Part shown: piece by piece, positions 32,981-41,254 of the stretch
Layout: each line of letters begins with the position of its first letter
How positions within the stretch are numbered: the first letter of the stretch is position 1
Assembly (NCBI RefSeq): GCF_001613365.1
Contig: NZ_BDCF01000020.1
Span: forward strand, 79,030 to 143,029
Origin: Nocardia xishanensis NBRC 101358
Lineage (GTDB): Bacteria > Actinomycetota > Actinomycetes > Mycobacteriales > Mycobacteriaceae
Direction of reading: 5' to 3'
Length of the DNA stretch: 64,000 nucleotides
Position numbers and translations under genes: made by a program
Notes under the pieces: generated by a model
Databases searched by the model: none
Told to the model about the DNA's origin: nothing
The model's input: the letters and a program-made list of their open reading frames with translations, nothing else

Positions 32981-33366
32981 TACGGTCTGATATGTACGCC
33001 GACCAGCATGTTTAAGTGTTTGGTGTGGCGGGTTTTTGGCCGCGAATTGGTGGCTGCTTTTGCATCGGTCAAGGCGGCAGCGTCGCGATTGCCGTCAGCA
33101 AGCCCACCATGCACCCCGGCTGCTACCTCGCGGACCGATAGCTGTTTCCGATGCTGTGAAGTTGCTGACAGATTCGCTGGCGCTCGCAACTCGGCAGCCG
33201 ACCCGGCTGCTCGAAGCCGCGGTAGACCAACACGACTCCGGCGTGCGCGCCCGTGCCCCCTCTGGGCGGCCTGCCTCCCGGCGAGGGCGGGGTGCAGGGG
33301 CAGCGCCCCGCCTCGCTGCCTCTGGCTGCGCAGCTTTCCCGGTCCATAGCGCGCATCTTGGCCTTG

Positions 33367-33529
33367 TGCTGGGTGCTCCTCCGGTATGGCCTGGGGCGAC
33401 TCGATCACGCCGGCGGCGGCCGTCAAGGGTGGCCGCCAGGCCATCGCCGTAGGCGACGCGTCAGCGCCCTTGATGGTCGTTGTCGTCGTGATAGCCCCGA
33501 ATTAGGCCATACCGGAGGAGCACCCAGCA
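33367..33529. repeat. Long hairpin 1 (26-bp perfect arms, imperfect interior)
   Basis: 33367-33392 is the exact reverse complement of 33504-33529. Inside, GGGGC...TCACG pairs with CGTGA...GCCCC and further CnG steps pair imperfectly, so the whole 163 bp can fold as one hairpin with a TCAAGGG / CCCTTGA step near the tip (33424-33472). The tip sequence is related, inverted, to that of hairpin 5 (34073-34129). Confidence 0.75.
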
Positions 33530-33726
33530 CACCGCGCGCCGGACCGCGCGACCGCCAGGTCGCGGAACCCGCCCCTATCGCGCCACGCGCTACGTCAGCC
33601 GAACAACACGCACAGTCGCGTGCAGTAGACCGCAGCCGAAGCAGACGACGCCACCACCGTCACCGTCTCCCATCGCAACCCACTCGCGAACTTTCCGAGG
33701 CCCACCCAACGCAACCACTTCTCTTT

Positions 33727-33914
33727 CTCTCAACCACCACCCCAACCCTCCCTTTGATCTTTTGATTTCTGATTGCTCTCCCACCCCCTCCCAGTCCGAC
33801 ATCTCGTTGAACACGAAGTGGGCGATGAGATGTCGGACTGGGAGGGGGTGGGCGAGTGAGCGGAAATCCCGCCCTTTGCCCAGCTCACGGAAGGGTTGGG
33901 GTGGTGGTTGAGAG
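33727..33914. repeat. Nested hairpin 2 (22-bp outer, 26-bp inner perfect arms)
   Basis: Outer arms 33727-33748 and 33893-33914 are exact reverse complements (22 bp). Inside them, 33780-33805 and 33827-33852 form an exact 26-bp stem around a 21-nt loop. The strands are pyrimidine-rich on the left and purine-rich on the right. Confidence 0.8.
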
Positions 33915-33915
33915 C

Positions 33916-33952
33916 GCGAATACCTAACACCGCACCGGTGCTAGGTATTCGC
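33916..33952. repeat. Hairpin 3 (11-bp outer plus 5-bp inner stem)
   Basis: GCGAATACCTA (33916-33926) pairs exactly with TAGGTATTCGC (33942-33952); CACCG-cac-CGGTG forms an inner stem. It starts 1 bp after hairpin 2. Confidence 0.75.
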
Positions 33953-33974
33953 TAGATAGTCGCGCGTCTTTCGC

Positions 33975-34002
33975 GCCTTCGATCTCCACCAAGATCGAAG
34001 GC
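33975..34002. repeat. Hairpin 4 (11-bp stem, 6-nt loop)
   Basis: GCCTTCGATCT (33975-33985) and AGATCGAAGGC (33992-34002) are exact reverse complements around ccacca. Not followed by a T-tract on either strand. Confidence 0.7.
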
Positions 34003-34052
34003 ACAGCAGCCGAAGCCACGACAGGCAAAGCCCTTCCTCGGCCGGATAGCGT

Positions 34053-34149
34053 GAGCCCGGCTCGGTGGTTGTTCAAGGGCGCTCCTGGCGTCGCGTCGGC
34101 TGCGCCGATGGCCTGACGGCCACCCTTGAGCAACCACCGCTCCGGGCTC
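34053..34149. repeat. Hairpin 5 (27-nt arms, 24 paired)
   Basis: Arms 34053-34079 and 34123-34149 pair as GAGCCCGG / CCGGGCTC, CGGTGGTTG / CAACCACCG and TCAAGGG / CCCTTGA with small internal mismatches. The loop is related to that of hairpin 1 in inverted orientation. The remaining sequence 32981-34215 has open frames but none with a credible start, domain or neighbour spacing. Confidence 0.75.
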
Positions 34150-34215
34150 GTTTTGCCTGCGGAGGAAGGGCCAGGGGGAAGGTAGGGGTGGATGGCCGAC
34201 TGGCTGTAGACACGA

Positions 34216-34247
34216 CGAAGCCCCGGCCGAAATCGGCCGGGGCTTCG
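34216..34247 (-). terminator. Strong terminator at end of transfer operon
   Basis: CGAAGCCCCGGCCGA (34216-34230) pairs exactly with its complement at 34233-34247, 12 bp after the stop of the last operon gene at 34259. Confidence 0.75.
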
Positions 34248-34258
34248 GAGTGGTGCGG

Positions 34259-34705
34259 TTACTCGGCGGGCGGGATGTAGGCGCCCAGGTCGTAGACGCG
34301 GCCGTAGCCGCCGCCCTCGACCGGGCCGATGTAGAGCAGGCCGTCGAGGTAACCGCCGATCGCGATCCCGCCGGCGCGGGCGCGGCGCACGCCCGCGGCG
34401 ATCGCGCGCTGCATGTCGCGGTCCAGGGTGATCGCGCGCAGCCCGTCGTCGTCGGCGGCGGCCTTCTCGCAGACCAGGATCAGCTGCGAGTCGATCACCG
34501 GGTCGCCGGACTGGGCGACCATCGGCTTGCGGTTGACCCAGTACAGCGGCTGGCCCTGGCTGTTGTGGCGGTGGCGCCGCACGACCGCGACGATTTCACC
34601 GGTCACTCCCTGGCCAGGGATGACGTCCTTGCCGAACGGGTTGCGGGCGCCCTGGCCCATCAGCTCGGCGTTGATCTGGTCCAGGTCGGTCAGTGCGTTG
34701 GTCAT
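34259..34705 (-). CDS. Element protein, last gene of transfer operon
   Basis: A 148-residue protein starting at ATG 34705 after GGAGGAAAC. It is strand-rich (VTGEIVAVVRRHRHNSQGQPLYWVNRKPMVAQ; SQLILVCEKAAADDDGLRAITLDRDM) with a Gly-rich end (AIGGYLDGLLYIGPVEGGGYGRVYDLG). The basic strand-turn-strand near residue 40 might bind nucleic acid. No family is recognised. The 77-bp space to the DUF2637 gene is the widest in the operon, and a strong terminator follows. Confidence 0.7.
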   Translation of the reverse strand: MTNALTDLDQINAELMGQGARNPFGKDVIPGQGVTGEIVAVVRRHRHNSQGQPLYWVNRKPMVAQSGDPVIDSQLILVCEKAAADDDGLRAITLDRDMQRAIAAGVRRARAGGIAIGGYLDGLLYIGPVEGGGYGRVYDLGAYIPPAE

Positions 34706-34782
34706 GATGCTGTTTCCTCCGAATGCGTTGTGAGCGGTGAGGGAAGGAGGGGCAGGCCCGTCGCCTGCCCCTCGACGGGTGG

Positions 34783-35631
34783 TTAGTTACTGCTGGGCAA
34801 TGCGAGCTGGGTGGTCCCGCCCGCGACCAAGTGCAGGCTCTGGTCGGCGGCCGGGTCGGACTGCTCGGCCTTGAGGCGGTTGACGACCTTGCCGACCGTG
34901 CCCGGATGCACGCCGATGATCGGCGCGATCTCGCGGTAGGAAAGGCCGGACTTGTGCAGGCGCCAGACCTCGGCGTCGCGTTCGGCGGCCGGGTCGAACG
35001 GTTCCGGTGTCGCCTCCTCGACCTCGACCGTCGCGGCGGTGTCGCCTGGTGTCGCCGTGCTGTCGCCTGCCGAGGCGACGGCAGCGACGGCTGTCGCCTC
35101 CTCGGGCGACGGGGTGCGCGGCACCTCCAGCAGCGCGGTCAACGCGTGCGTGACCGCCAGCGCGGCGACCGGGGCCGCACCCGCGACCGCCGCCGCGGCA
35201 AGCTGCGGCAGTTTCAACCCGTCCGAGGTCCAGGCGTGAACGCCGTTGCCGACCAAAGAGACCAGCTCAGCGGCGGCGAGCTCGATCCAGAAGAACCGGC
35301 GCGTGGCGGTCGGGATCGGCACCCCGAGCTTGGCTCGCCGGTTCAACGCGACCAACGAAAACGCGGCCTGGATGATCGGGCCGTCCACGATCACCGGGGC
35401 ACCCCACGCCAGCCCGGACGGGATCCCCGACATCACCGCCACCCCGTGCAGCGCGATCGCCGACCAGGAGAAGGCCGCGATGCTCACCGCCGCCAGCGAC
35501 AGCAAGGCGACAACCTCGGCGACATTCCACCCCGCCGACACCGGCTGCGGCGACACCGCCGCGACACCGGGCGACACGGCGACCGCATCCGGCGACAGGG
35601 CCTCGCCGCGCGGCGACAGATTCTCGGTCAT
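34783..35631 (-). CDS. DUF2637 membrane protein with C-terminal HTH
   Basis: A 282-residue protein starting at ATG 35631, which overlaps the upstream stop (ATGA). About residues 30-150 form a DUF2637-type membrane domain with four hydrophobic stretches (VVALLSLAAVSIAAFSWSAIALHGVAV; LAWGAPVIVDGPIIQAAFSLVAL; FFWIELAAAELVSLVGNGVHAW; LAAAAVAGAAPVAALAVTHALTALL). A Glu/Thr/Pro-rich linker follows, then an HTH (WRLHKSGLSYREIAPIIGVHPGTVGKVVNRL). DUF2637 proteins are typical of actinobacterial plasmids and integrative elements and resemble spread (Spd) proteins. A membrane protein with its own DNA-binding end could tether element DNA to the membrane; that is inference. Confidence 0.85.
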   Translation of the reverse strand: MTENLSPRGEALSPDAVAVSPGVAAVSPQPVSAGWNVAEVVALLSLAAVSIAAFSWSAIALHGVAVMSGIPSGLAWGAPVIVDGPIIQAAFSLVALNRRAKLGVPIPTATRRFFWIELAAAELVSLVGNGVHAWTSDGLKLPQLAAAAVAGAAPVAALAVTHALTALLEVPRTPSPEEATAVAAVASAGDSTATPGDTAATVEVEEATPEPFDPAAERDAEVWRLHKSGLSYREIAPIIGVHPGTVGKVVNRLKAEQSDPAADQSLHLVAGGTTQLALPSSN

Positions 35632-36077
35632 CGGTCGAATCCCCCTCGGTCGGCGCCGGACTCGGGCCACGGGCTCCACAACGGGACGCGGATCAGCCGT
35701 TCCTGCTCGGCGTGCAGGGCATGCCCAGCCAACTGATCCAGGGCGTTGTCCAGGTCGCTGGCCAACTCCCGGTTACGGTCTTCCAGCTGCGCGGCCTCGT
35801 GCTCGGCGGCGTCGCGCGCCGCGACTACGGCGGCCAGCTGCTCCTCCAGCTCCGCGGCACGCTGGTGTGCGGCGATCAACCGCTCCTCCAGCTCCTCGCG
35901 GCTCACCCCGGCCGCAGACGGCCGTATGCCGAGCGCGCCGGCCTTCGGCGTCGGCGCCGACGCCGAGCACACCGGGTGCGGGCTCGCCGAGCGCGGACTC
36001 GGCGGGCGCGGGCTCACCGCCTGCTCGTCGCGGTCGACCGTGGCGGGCATCGTCGTCTCGACAGCCCGGGCGCTCAC
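35628..36077 (-). CDS. Coiled-coil element protein
   Basis: A 149-residue protein starting at GTG 36077, overlapping the upstream stop (GTGA). Residues about 1-60 are Pro/Ser-rich and about 62-125 form a continuous coiled coil (REELEERLIAAHQRAAELEEQLAAVVAARDAAEHEAAQLEDRNRELASDLDNALDQL). No enzymatic motif. It lies between a tagged protein and the DUF2637 protein, so a scaffolding role in the transfer or partition apparatus is plausible but unproven. Confidence 0.72.
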   Translation of the reverse strand: MSARAVETTMPATVDRDEQAVSPRPPSPRSASPHPVCSASAPTPKAGALGIRPSAAGVSREELEERLIAAHQRAAELEEQLAAVVAARDAAEHEAAQLEDRNRELASDLDNALDQLAGHALHAEQERLIRVPLWSPWPESGADRGGFDR

Positions 36078-36721
36078 CGCTCGGCTCCGTCCCGCTCGGA
36101 GTTCGCCAGCGCCGACGCCAACGCGTTGCAGGGCTGGTAGTCCGCCAGCGGCGACGCGCCGTAGAGGCGGTCGTAGACGCGGGTCACGTAGTGCGAGGTC
36201 GGCAACCCGCTGGAGTCGGTGAGGATGCCGTTCCGGGCGACGTAGCGGGCCTGCTCCTCGCTGCGGCGATCGATCGGCTGCAACTCGCTCGCGGCGAGCA
36301 GGCGCTCGGCCTCGGCCGGGTCCTCGTGCCACCGGTTCGTCGCGTCAGTCAGATACATCCAGTGCTCTGCCCACTCGTCGTTGCGGTCCAGCCACCGCGA
36401 GGCGTACTCCATGGAGCCGACCCGGTCGGCCGGGTCGTAGTCCTCCAGGTCCCGGGAGCTGCATCGGTAGTGGTGCATGAAGTCCGAGCGCATCTGCTGC
36501 TCGGTCCAGGACTCCACCTCGTGATTGGCGGCGGTAGTGTCGGTCATTGGTTCGGCTCCTTCGTGATCTCTGGTTGTGGTTGTGGTGGTGGCGGACCATC
36601 GGCCGTGGCCAGTCATGTCGCGTGCCTGCAAATGACTGCGCCACGTCGTCGGGTCCATGCCGAGCGGTGCCACGCTCGGCATGGTCTGTTCCTCTTCGGC
36701 GGTGCGTTCGTCGCTGCTCAC
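36074..36721 (-). CDS. Element protein with shared C-terminal motif (tag copy 1)
   Basis: A 215-residue protein if read from GTG 36721, which overlaps the upstream stop (GTGA); an in-frame ATG at 36547 with AAGGAG upstream would give a 157-residue form. The middle is acidic and aromatic-rich (SWTEQQMRSDFMHHYRCSSRDLEDYDPADRVG; DRNDEWAEHWMYLTDATNRWHEDPAEAERLL). The last 28 residues (SPLADYQP, then NALASALANS, then ERDGAER) match the C-termini of three other proteins of this operon. No known domain. Confidence 0.75.
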   Translation of the reverse strand: MSSDERTAEEEQTMPSVAPLGMDPTTWRSHLQARDMTGHGRWSATTTTTTRDHEGAEPMTDTTAANHEVESWTEQQMRSDFMHHYRCSSRDLEDYDPADRVGSMEYASRWLDRNDEWAEHWMYLTDATNRWHEDPAEAERLLAASELQPIDRRSEEQARYVARNGILTDSSGLPTSHYVTRVYDRLYGASPLADYQPCNALASALANSERDGAER

Positions 36722-38631
36722 CGCTCCATGCCCTCTCGGTCATGGCCGTTGCGCGCTACGGCATCGGCCAGAGCGCTGCCGGGCTGGAAGCCTGCCAACG
36801 GGGAGGTGCTGGCCGCCTGCTTGGCCTGCCGCTCCGCGGCCGGGCGACCGGACTTGTCGGAGGTGCTGGGCTCCTCATGAGCGCGGGCAGCCTCGCGCGC
36901 ATGATCGAGCACATGCTCGACCAGGCCCCGCTCAGAGGCTTTGCGCCCGGCCTCGAAAACCGCAGTGGCCTCGGCGATCTCCGGAGACAGGCCACCGCCG
37001 AACCGATCCCGTCCCGCCTGCCGTACGGACCCCAGCCGCTGGTCGGCCGGGGTCCGCTCGGACCGCGCGGCCTGGCGAGCCTGCTCGGCTTGGCGTTCGG
37101 GGCTGCCGTAGCGCTGGTCGGCCGGGGTCCGCTCGGCCAGCTTCCGCACCGCCTCGTCGCGCTGCCCACGCAGCTGGTCTCGTTCGGCGGTCATCGCGGT
37201 CAGCTGCTGCTCCAGCGTGGCCGCGCGGTCGGTCAGCTCGCCGTTGTGCTCGATGGAGAGCTGGTGACGTTGGGTGAGCGAGTCGAGCTCGCCGCGCAGC
37301 TGGTCCCGCTCGGCGACGACCTGCTCCAGTGAGACACCGCGATCGGGATCCTGCTCGCGGGCGGCGGCGACGTTGGCGATATCGATCCGCCACTGGGCGA
37401 CCTCGTCGGCGACCTCCTCGCGCCGTCCGGCGGCCCAGAACAGCGGGTCGGAGCGGCCCTCGCTGGACTCCTCGTAGGCGGATACCTGCACGGTGGTGCC
37501 CGGTGCGGGTCGGGCCTGGGCGACCTGCTGCTGTATCCAGGCGGCCGTGTCGGCTTTGCTGGTGTGGGCGTCGAACTCGTAGACCACTCGGTCGGCGCCC
37601 TCGGGCAGGTAGCTGACCTGACCGTGGAACCGCAGATCCGCCTCCGGCTGCTCGGGCTCCCGATCCTGCTGGGCGGCCTGCCCGCGGTTCTCTACCTCGT
37701 GCTGGGCGGCGAGGATGTCCTCGCGATGTACCTGACCGGTCAGCGTCCGCTCCCGCAACACCGCCTCCCGCGCGGCCAGCCAGCCCACCACGGTCTCGGG
37801 ACGTCCGCGGTCGACGTACTGCTTGGCGGCGTTGTGGGTGTCGCGGGTCTCGACGGAGAGCGTGGTCCCCTCCGCCCACGAGGTGCCGTGGATGCGGCCC
37901 TGCAACCACGCGGTGGCGGTGTGTTCGGTAGCGAACGAACGGGATTCGGTGAGCACACCGCCGTCCGGATCGGTCCACGCCGCCTGCGCGGTGTAGCGGT
38001 GGCGGTCGGGCTGGGCGGCGTCGATGCGGGCCAGCAACGCCTCCTCGGCGTGGGCGCGGCGCGCGTCGTCCAATCCCTCTTGCTGCCACTGCGCCCGCTC
38101 GGCGGCGGCGCGCTCGTTGATCGCGACCGTCTCGCGGGCGACACGAGCCCGGTAGCGCAGGGCCTCGATGCCCTTGACCTTGTGGGCGCGGGCGAACAGG
38201 TTGCCCGTTCGGAACTCGGGGAACACGCTGGCCGCGTCCAGTCCGTCCAGGACAATGCCCTGCTCGGTGCGGGTGAGATAGGGGTCGGTGACGAACTGCT
38301 TGGCCAGATCGTCGCGATGCTGCGCGAGGGCGCGGGCGTCGCGGGTGCGGCGCTCGTGGTCCACGCGCGGGTCGTTCGCGCGGGCGGCGACGGCCTGGGC
38401 GTGGATGCGGTAGCGGTCGACAGCCTGGTTCGCACCGCTGCGGTGGTGGCCGCGGATCTGGTCGTGGTCGCGGCGCTCCTGGCGGACCAGGCGCGAGATC
38501 TCCTTGCGGGCCCGGCGCCGCTCCAGCCATCCGGTGGCCTGGGCGTGGCGCTGCATCGCCGTGCGCATCGCTGCGCTGAATCGGCGTGCCTCGGCGGCGA
38601 TTTCGTCCTCGACGCTGTGCTGATCGGACAT
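36718..38631 (-). CDS. Large coiled-coil element protein (tag copy 2)
   Basis: A 637-residue protein starting at ATG 38631 (AAAGGAA upstream). The N-terminal 150 residues are Arg-rich helices (WLERRRARKEISRLVRQERRDHDQIRGHHRSG). Two beta-rich repeats follow that each look like a small strand-helix module (YTAQAAWTDPDGGVLTESRSFATEHTATAWLQGRIHG; FHGQVSYLPEGADRVVYEFDAHTSKADTAAWIQQQVAQ). A long coiled coil then runs from about residue 430 to 520 (LEQVVAERDQLRGELDSLTQRHQLS ... TAMTAERDQLRGQRDEAVRKLAE). ERTPADQR occurs twice. It ends in SPLAGFQP, SALADAVARN, REGMER. No HUH or other relaxase motif is visible, although size and position would suit a transfer-initiation protein. Confidence 0.75.
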   Translation of the reverse strand: MSDQHSVEDEIAAEARRFSAAMRTAMQRHAQATGWLERRRARKEISRLVRQERRDHDQIRGHHRSGANQAVDRYRIHAQAVAARANDPRVDHERRTRDARALAQHRDDLAKQFVTDPYLTRTEQGIVLDGLDAASVFPEFRTGNLFARAHKVKGIEALRYRARVARETVAINERAAAERAQWQQEGLDDARRAHAEEALLARIDAAQPDRHRYTAQAAWTDPDGGVLTESRSFATEHTATAWLQGRIHGTSWAEGTTLSVETRDTHNAAKQYVDRGRPETVVGWLAAREAVLRERTLTGQVHREDILAAQHEVENRGQAAQQDREPEQPEADLRFHGQVSYLPEGADRVVYEFDAHTSKADTAAWIQQQVAQARPAPGTTVQVSAYEESSEGRSDPLFWAAGRREEVADEVAQWRIDIANVAAAREQDPDRGVSLEQVVAERDQLRGELDSLTQRHQLSIEHNGELTDRAATLEQQLTAMTAERDQLRGQRDEAVRKLAERTPADQRYGSPERQAEQARQAARSERTPADQRLGSVRQAGRDRFGGGLSPEIAEATAVFEAGRKASERGLVEHVLDHAREAARAHEEPSTSDKSGRPAAERQAKQAASTSPLAGFQPGSALADAVARNGHDREGMER

Positions 38632-38647
38632 TGTGAATTCCTTTCGG

Positions 38648-39133
38648 TTACTTGGGGTTGATGGCGGTACGGCGGTTCTCGGCGGCCGCGCGGCGCACGG
38701 CCAGGCGCTCGACGTTGCGGCGGACCCAGGCGCCGAAGTCGGCGGCGGCGTAGAGGGCCGTTTGGACGGTCGCTGCCGGGCCGGGGCGTCCGGCGCAGTG
38801 CCACCACGCGAACGCCGCCAGCGCGAGCACGTAGAGAGCCAGCGGGCCGGGCAGCGGCAGGACGGCCACCGCGACCGCGGTGCCGCCGGTGGTTGTCATG
38901 GCCGGGCCCCAGATCCGCGCCCAGTCACGGGCTTTGGTGACGCGGCCGACGTGCGGGGCGGCGGTGCGGCCGATCAGGCCGCCGTCCGGGATAACGGGCA
39001 CGAGCTGAGCGGCGAGCTTGTCGGCGGTGCTGCCTTCCATGTCGGCGTCCAGGGCGGCCAGGATGGCCTGCTCACGGGGTGTCTGGGCCCCGCCCAGCTC
39101 CTCGCCGTGCTCGTCGGGATTGGGCATGGACAT
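38648..39133 (-). CDS. Small membrane protein of transfer operon
   Basis: A 161-residue protein starting at ATG 39133 with AGGAGG at 7 nt. The N-terminal half is soluble (DEHGEELGGAQTPREQAILAALDADMEG), then a hydrophobic pair (GTAVAVAVLPLPGPLALYVLALAAFAWWHCAG) forms one or two membrane helices, followed by a basic cytoplasmic tail (RRNVERLAVRRAAAENRR). The operon position next to the ATPase suggests a membrane partner of it. Confidence 0.72.
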   Translation of the reverse strand: MSMPNPDEHGEELGGAQTPREQAILAALDADMEGSTADKLAAQLVPVIPDGGLIGRTAAPHVGRVTKARDWARIWGPAMTTTGGTAVAVAVLPLPGPLALYVLALAAFAWWHCAGRPGPAATVQTALYAAADFGAWVRRNVERLAVRRAAAENRRTAINPK

Positions 39134-39161
39134 TGGTGAACCTCCTGTGTGAGTCGTGAAT

Positions 39162-41252
39162 TCACGCCGGGCGGCGCTTGGTGGGCAGGTCGACCACCGG
39201 CGCCAGCGCGTCGGTGTCGGATTCCGGGCTGGTGAACTCGGCCAGGCCGGGCAGGGGCCGGATGCGCTTGAGTTCGGCGTCATCGAGCGGGCTGACCCTC
39301 CCCCAGCGGCCACGGCCACCCGAGACGATGACCACGTCGCCTTTCTGCATGGCGCGCATCCGGTTCGGGGGCAGCAGGTACTGGTCGGAGGACTGCATGT
39401 TGCCCTCGTCGCCGTCGCGGTTGCCGCCGATCAACTTGCGCGACAGTTCGAACTTGGGGCGGGTGCCGTAGATCTTCGCGATCGTTTCCGGGTCGGTGGA
39501 GCGGCCGAGAATGCTGCCGCCGGACGCGGCGGCGACCAGGGCGGCGCGGTTGTCGTCGTCGTGGCCCAGGCCCTGCCAGGACTGCGCGATCCACCACGTG
39601 CCGATCCCGGCCTTACGCAGGCGCTCGACCCACTTCACCGCGCGGGTCTTGCCATCGGAGACCGCGGAGAACTCGTCGACCACCATCAGCGAGGTGCGGC
39701 CATGCTGCTTGTCGGCGAGCTGCTCGAACATCGTTCCCAGAGCACCGAACTGGGCGCGGGCCCGGTCCGGGGTCTTCACGCCCTCCAAGACGATGTAGAC
39801 CACATCGAAATCGGTCAGCTGCTTGTCGCCGTCGAACGCATCACCCAGGGCGCGGTAGAGGTTGGCGAACTCCGCGCGCGCGGAGTTCATGACCGGCTGT
39901 TTACCGTCGATGGTGGAAGCGATCTCCATCTCCACGCCCGGGACCCCGGTCCACACCTTCGTCCCGAGTTCGCCGCCCCACAGCCTGGCCAGCTTCTCCG
40001 GATTCAGCCGGGACAGGAACTCAATCCACGACCGCGGCGGGTTCTCCCCCACCGGAGTCGGAACGCCGTCGATCAGCTCGACACGCTGTGGGGCGTCCAC
40101 GACCAGGTGAATCAGCGTCTCGCGGATCTCGTGGAAGTACTTCTCGGTGTCCGTCGTCGGCGTGGACCCGCCCGACACCATCGCCGACAGGATCGACCGC
40201 AGGTCATCCCGCGGAGTGTCCTTCCACAACGCCAGCGCCACATCGTCGGGGAACACACCGATCCGGTGGCCGGGAACACCCAACGCGCGGAACCACTTCC
40301 GGACGCGGGCAGCGACCTTGCGCGACTCCGGGCCGCCGTTGCAGTCCACCACGATCGTCAACGGACGGCCGGGACGATCCCGGCGCCACCACTGCCGATG
40401 CCGCATCCAGGTAGCGGCGTACCAGGCCACCAGCACCCGCAGCATCAACGTCGTCTTGCCCGACCCCGACGATGCAACCGTGGTCATGTGCTCGCCGAGG
40501 TTGATCCACGGCAGAACCAGACGGGTCTCGGTGCGCCCGAACAACTGCCGCAACACCGATGACGGCGGCGCCTGGTCGTGCTCGACCGCCAACCGGCCGA
40601 TCACCGGCTCCGGGTTCAACCCACCGGTAGTGAAAGGCAGGCGCCGGCGCGAGAGCCGGGCCGCGGCGCGCTGCTCACGCTGCGCCTGCGCCCACAACGC
40701 GCGCTCGGTGCGCGCCGGGGACGACAACCCGACCGTGACCAGCTGCACGCGGCGGCGGGTGAACACCAGGGTCGCGGTCAACCACGCGGCCGGAATCAGC
40801 AGCGCGGCCATCCCGAACATGCCACTGACGTAGGCACCGGCCAGGAAATCGGTCGCCGCAGCGTTGAAGTCCTCGACCGGTTCGAACACGTCCCACGCCC
40901 ACAGCGCGGTCGCGCCCGGCATCGCCAGCACGCTGCCGAACAACCAGTTCCTCAACCGGGTCGGCTTCCAACCCAGCATCGTCGCCGGAACCAGGATCAT
41001 CAGCACCATCACCAGCACCGACACCACACACGCCGCGACCAGCAGCGACCCATCGGCCACGCCATCCCAGGACCACGCCGAGAAGTCCGGCAGCCAGCCC
41101 AGCGGGTCGGACTCCAACCCGATCGGCGGCATGGTCGGGGTGATCTCGATCCCCGGCCCCTCCACCCCCGGCGCCGGAGACGGCGTGGTGACCGGGGTCG
41201 GCGCGTAGGGCGCGCAATCGGTGGGAGTGAGGATCGGAGTGCACTCGGTCAT
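39162..41252 (-). CDS. Membrane-anchored FtsK/VirD4-like DNA-transfer ATPase
   Basis: A 696-residue protein. The first about 190 residues have a Pro/Thr-rich leader and three or four membrane helices (LLVAACVVSVLVMVLMILVPATM; WLFGSVLAMPGATALWAW; MFGMAALLIPAAWLTATLVF). The motor domain has Walker A in TTVASSGSGKTTLMLRVLVAWY (near residue 250) and Walker B in RTSLMVVDEFSAVSDG (near residue 510), followed by WWIAQSWQGLG and GSILGRSTDPETIAKIYG, as in HerA/FtsK and VirD4/TraG coupling ATPases. It should move DNA during transfer, either double-stranded like Streptomyces TraB or as a coupling protein. No VirB-type channel genes are present. Confidence 0.85.
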   Translation of the reverse strand: MTECTPILTPTDCAPYAPTPVTTPSPAPGVEGPGIEITPTMPPIGLESDPLGWLPDFSAWSWDGVADGSLLVAACVVSVLVMVLMILVPATMLGWKPTRLRNWLFGSVLAMPGATALWAWDVFEPVEDFNAAATDFLAGAYVSGMFGMAALLIPAAWLTATLVFTRRRVQLVTVGLSSPARTERALWAQAQREQRAAARLSRRRLPFTTGGLNPEPVIGRLAVEHDQAPPSSVLRQLFGRTETRLVLPWINLGEHMTTVASSGSGKTTLMLRVLVAWYAATWMRHRQWWRRDRPGRPLTIVVDCNGGPESRKVAARVRKWFRALGVPGHRIGVFPDDVALALWKDTPRDDLRSILSAMVSGGSTPTTDTEKYFHEIRETLIHLVVDAPQRVELIDGVPTPVGENPPRSWIEFLSRLNPEKLARLWGGELGTKVWTGVPGVEMEIASTIDGKQPVMNSARAEFANLYRALGDAFDGDKQLTDFDVVYIVLEGVKTPDRARAQFGALGTMFEQLADKQHGRTSLMVVDEFSAVSDGKTRAVKWVERLRKAGIGTWWIAQSWQGLGHDDDNRAALVAAASGGSILGRSTDPETIAKIYGTRPKFELSRKLIGGNRDGDEGNMQSSDQYLLPPNRMRAMQKGDVVIVSGGRGRWGRVSPLDDAELKRIRPLPGLAEFTSPESDTDALAPVVDLPTKRRPA

Positions 41253-41254
41253 GA

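Noticed and set aside
33367..34149. CRISPR array or retron in the palindrome island
   Set aside because: Repeats are inverted, not regularly spaced direct repeats, no cas genes exist, and no reverse transcriptase is encoded anywhere in the window.
36718..38631. Conjugative relaxase
   Set aside because: Size and position fit, but no HUH motif or catalytic tyrosine cluster is visible; the protein is mostly coiled coil.
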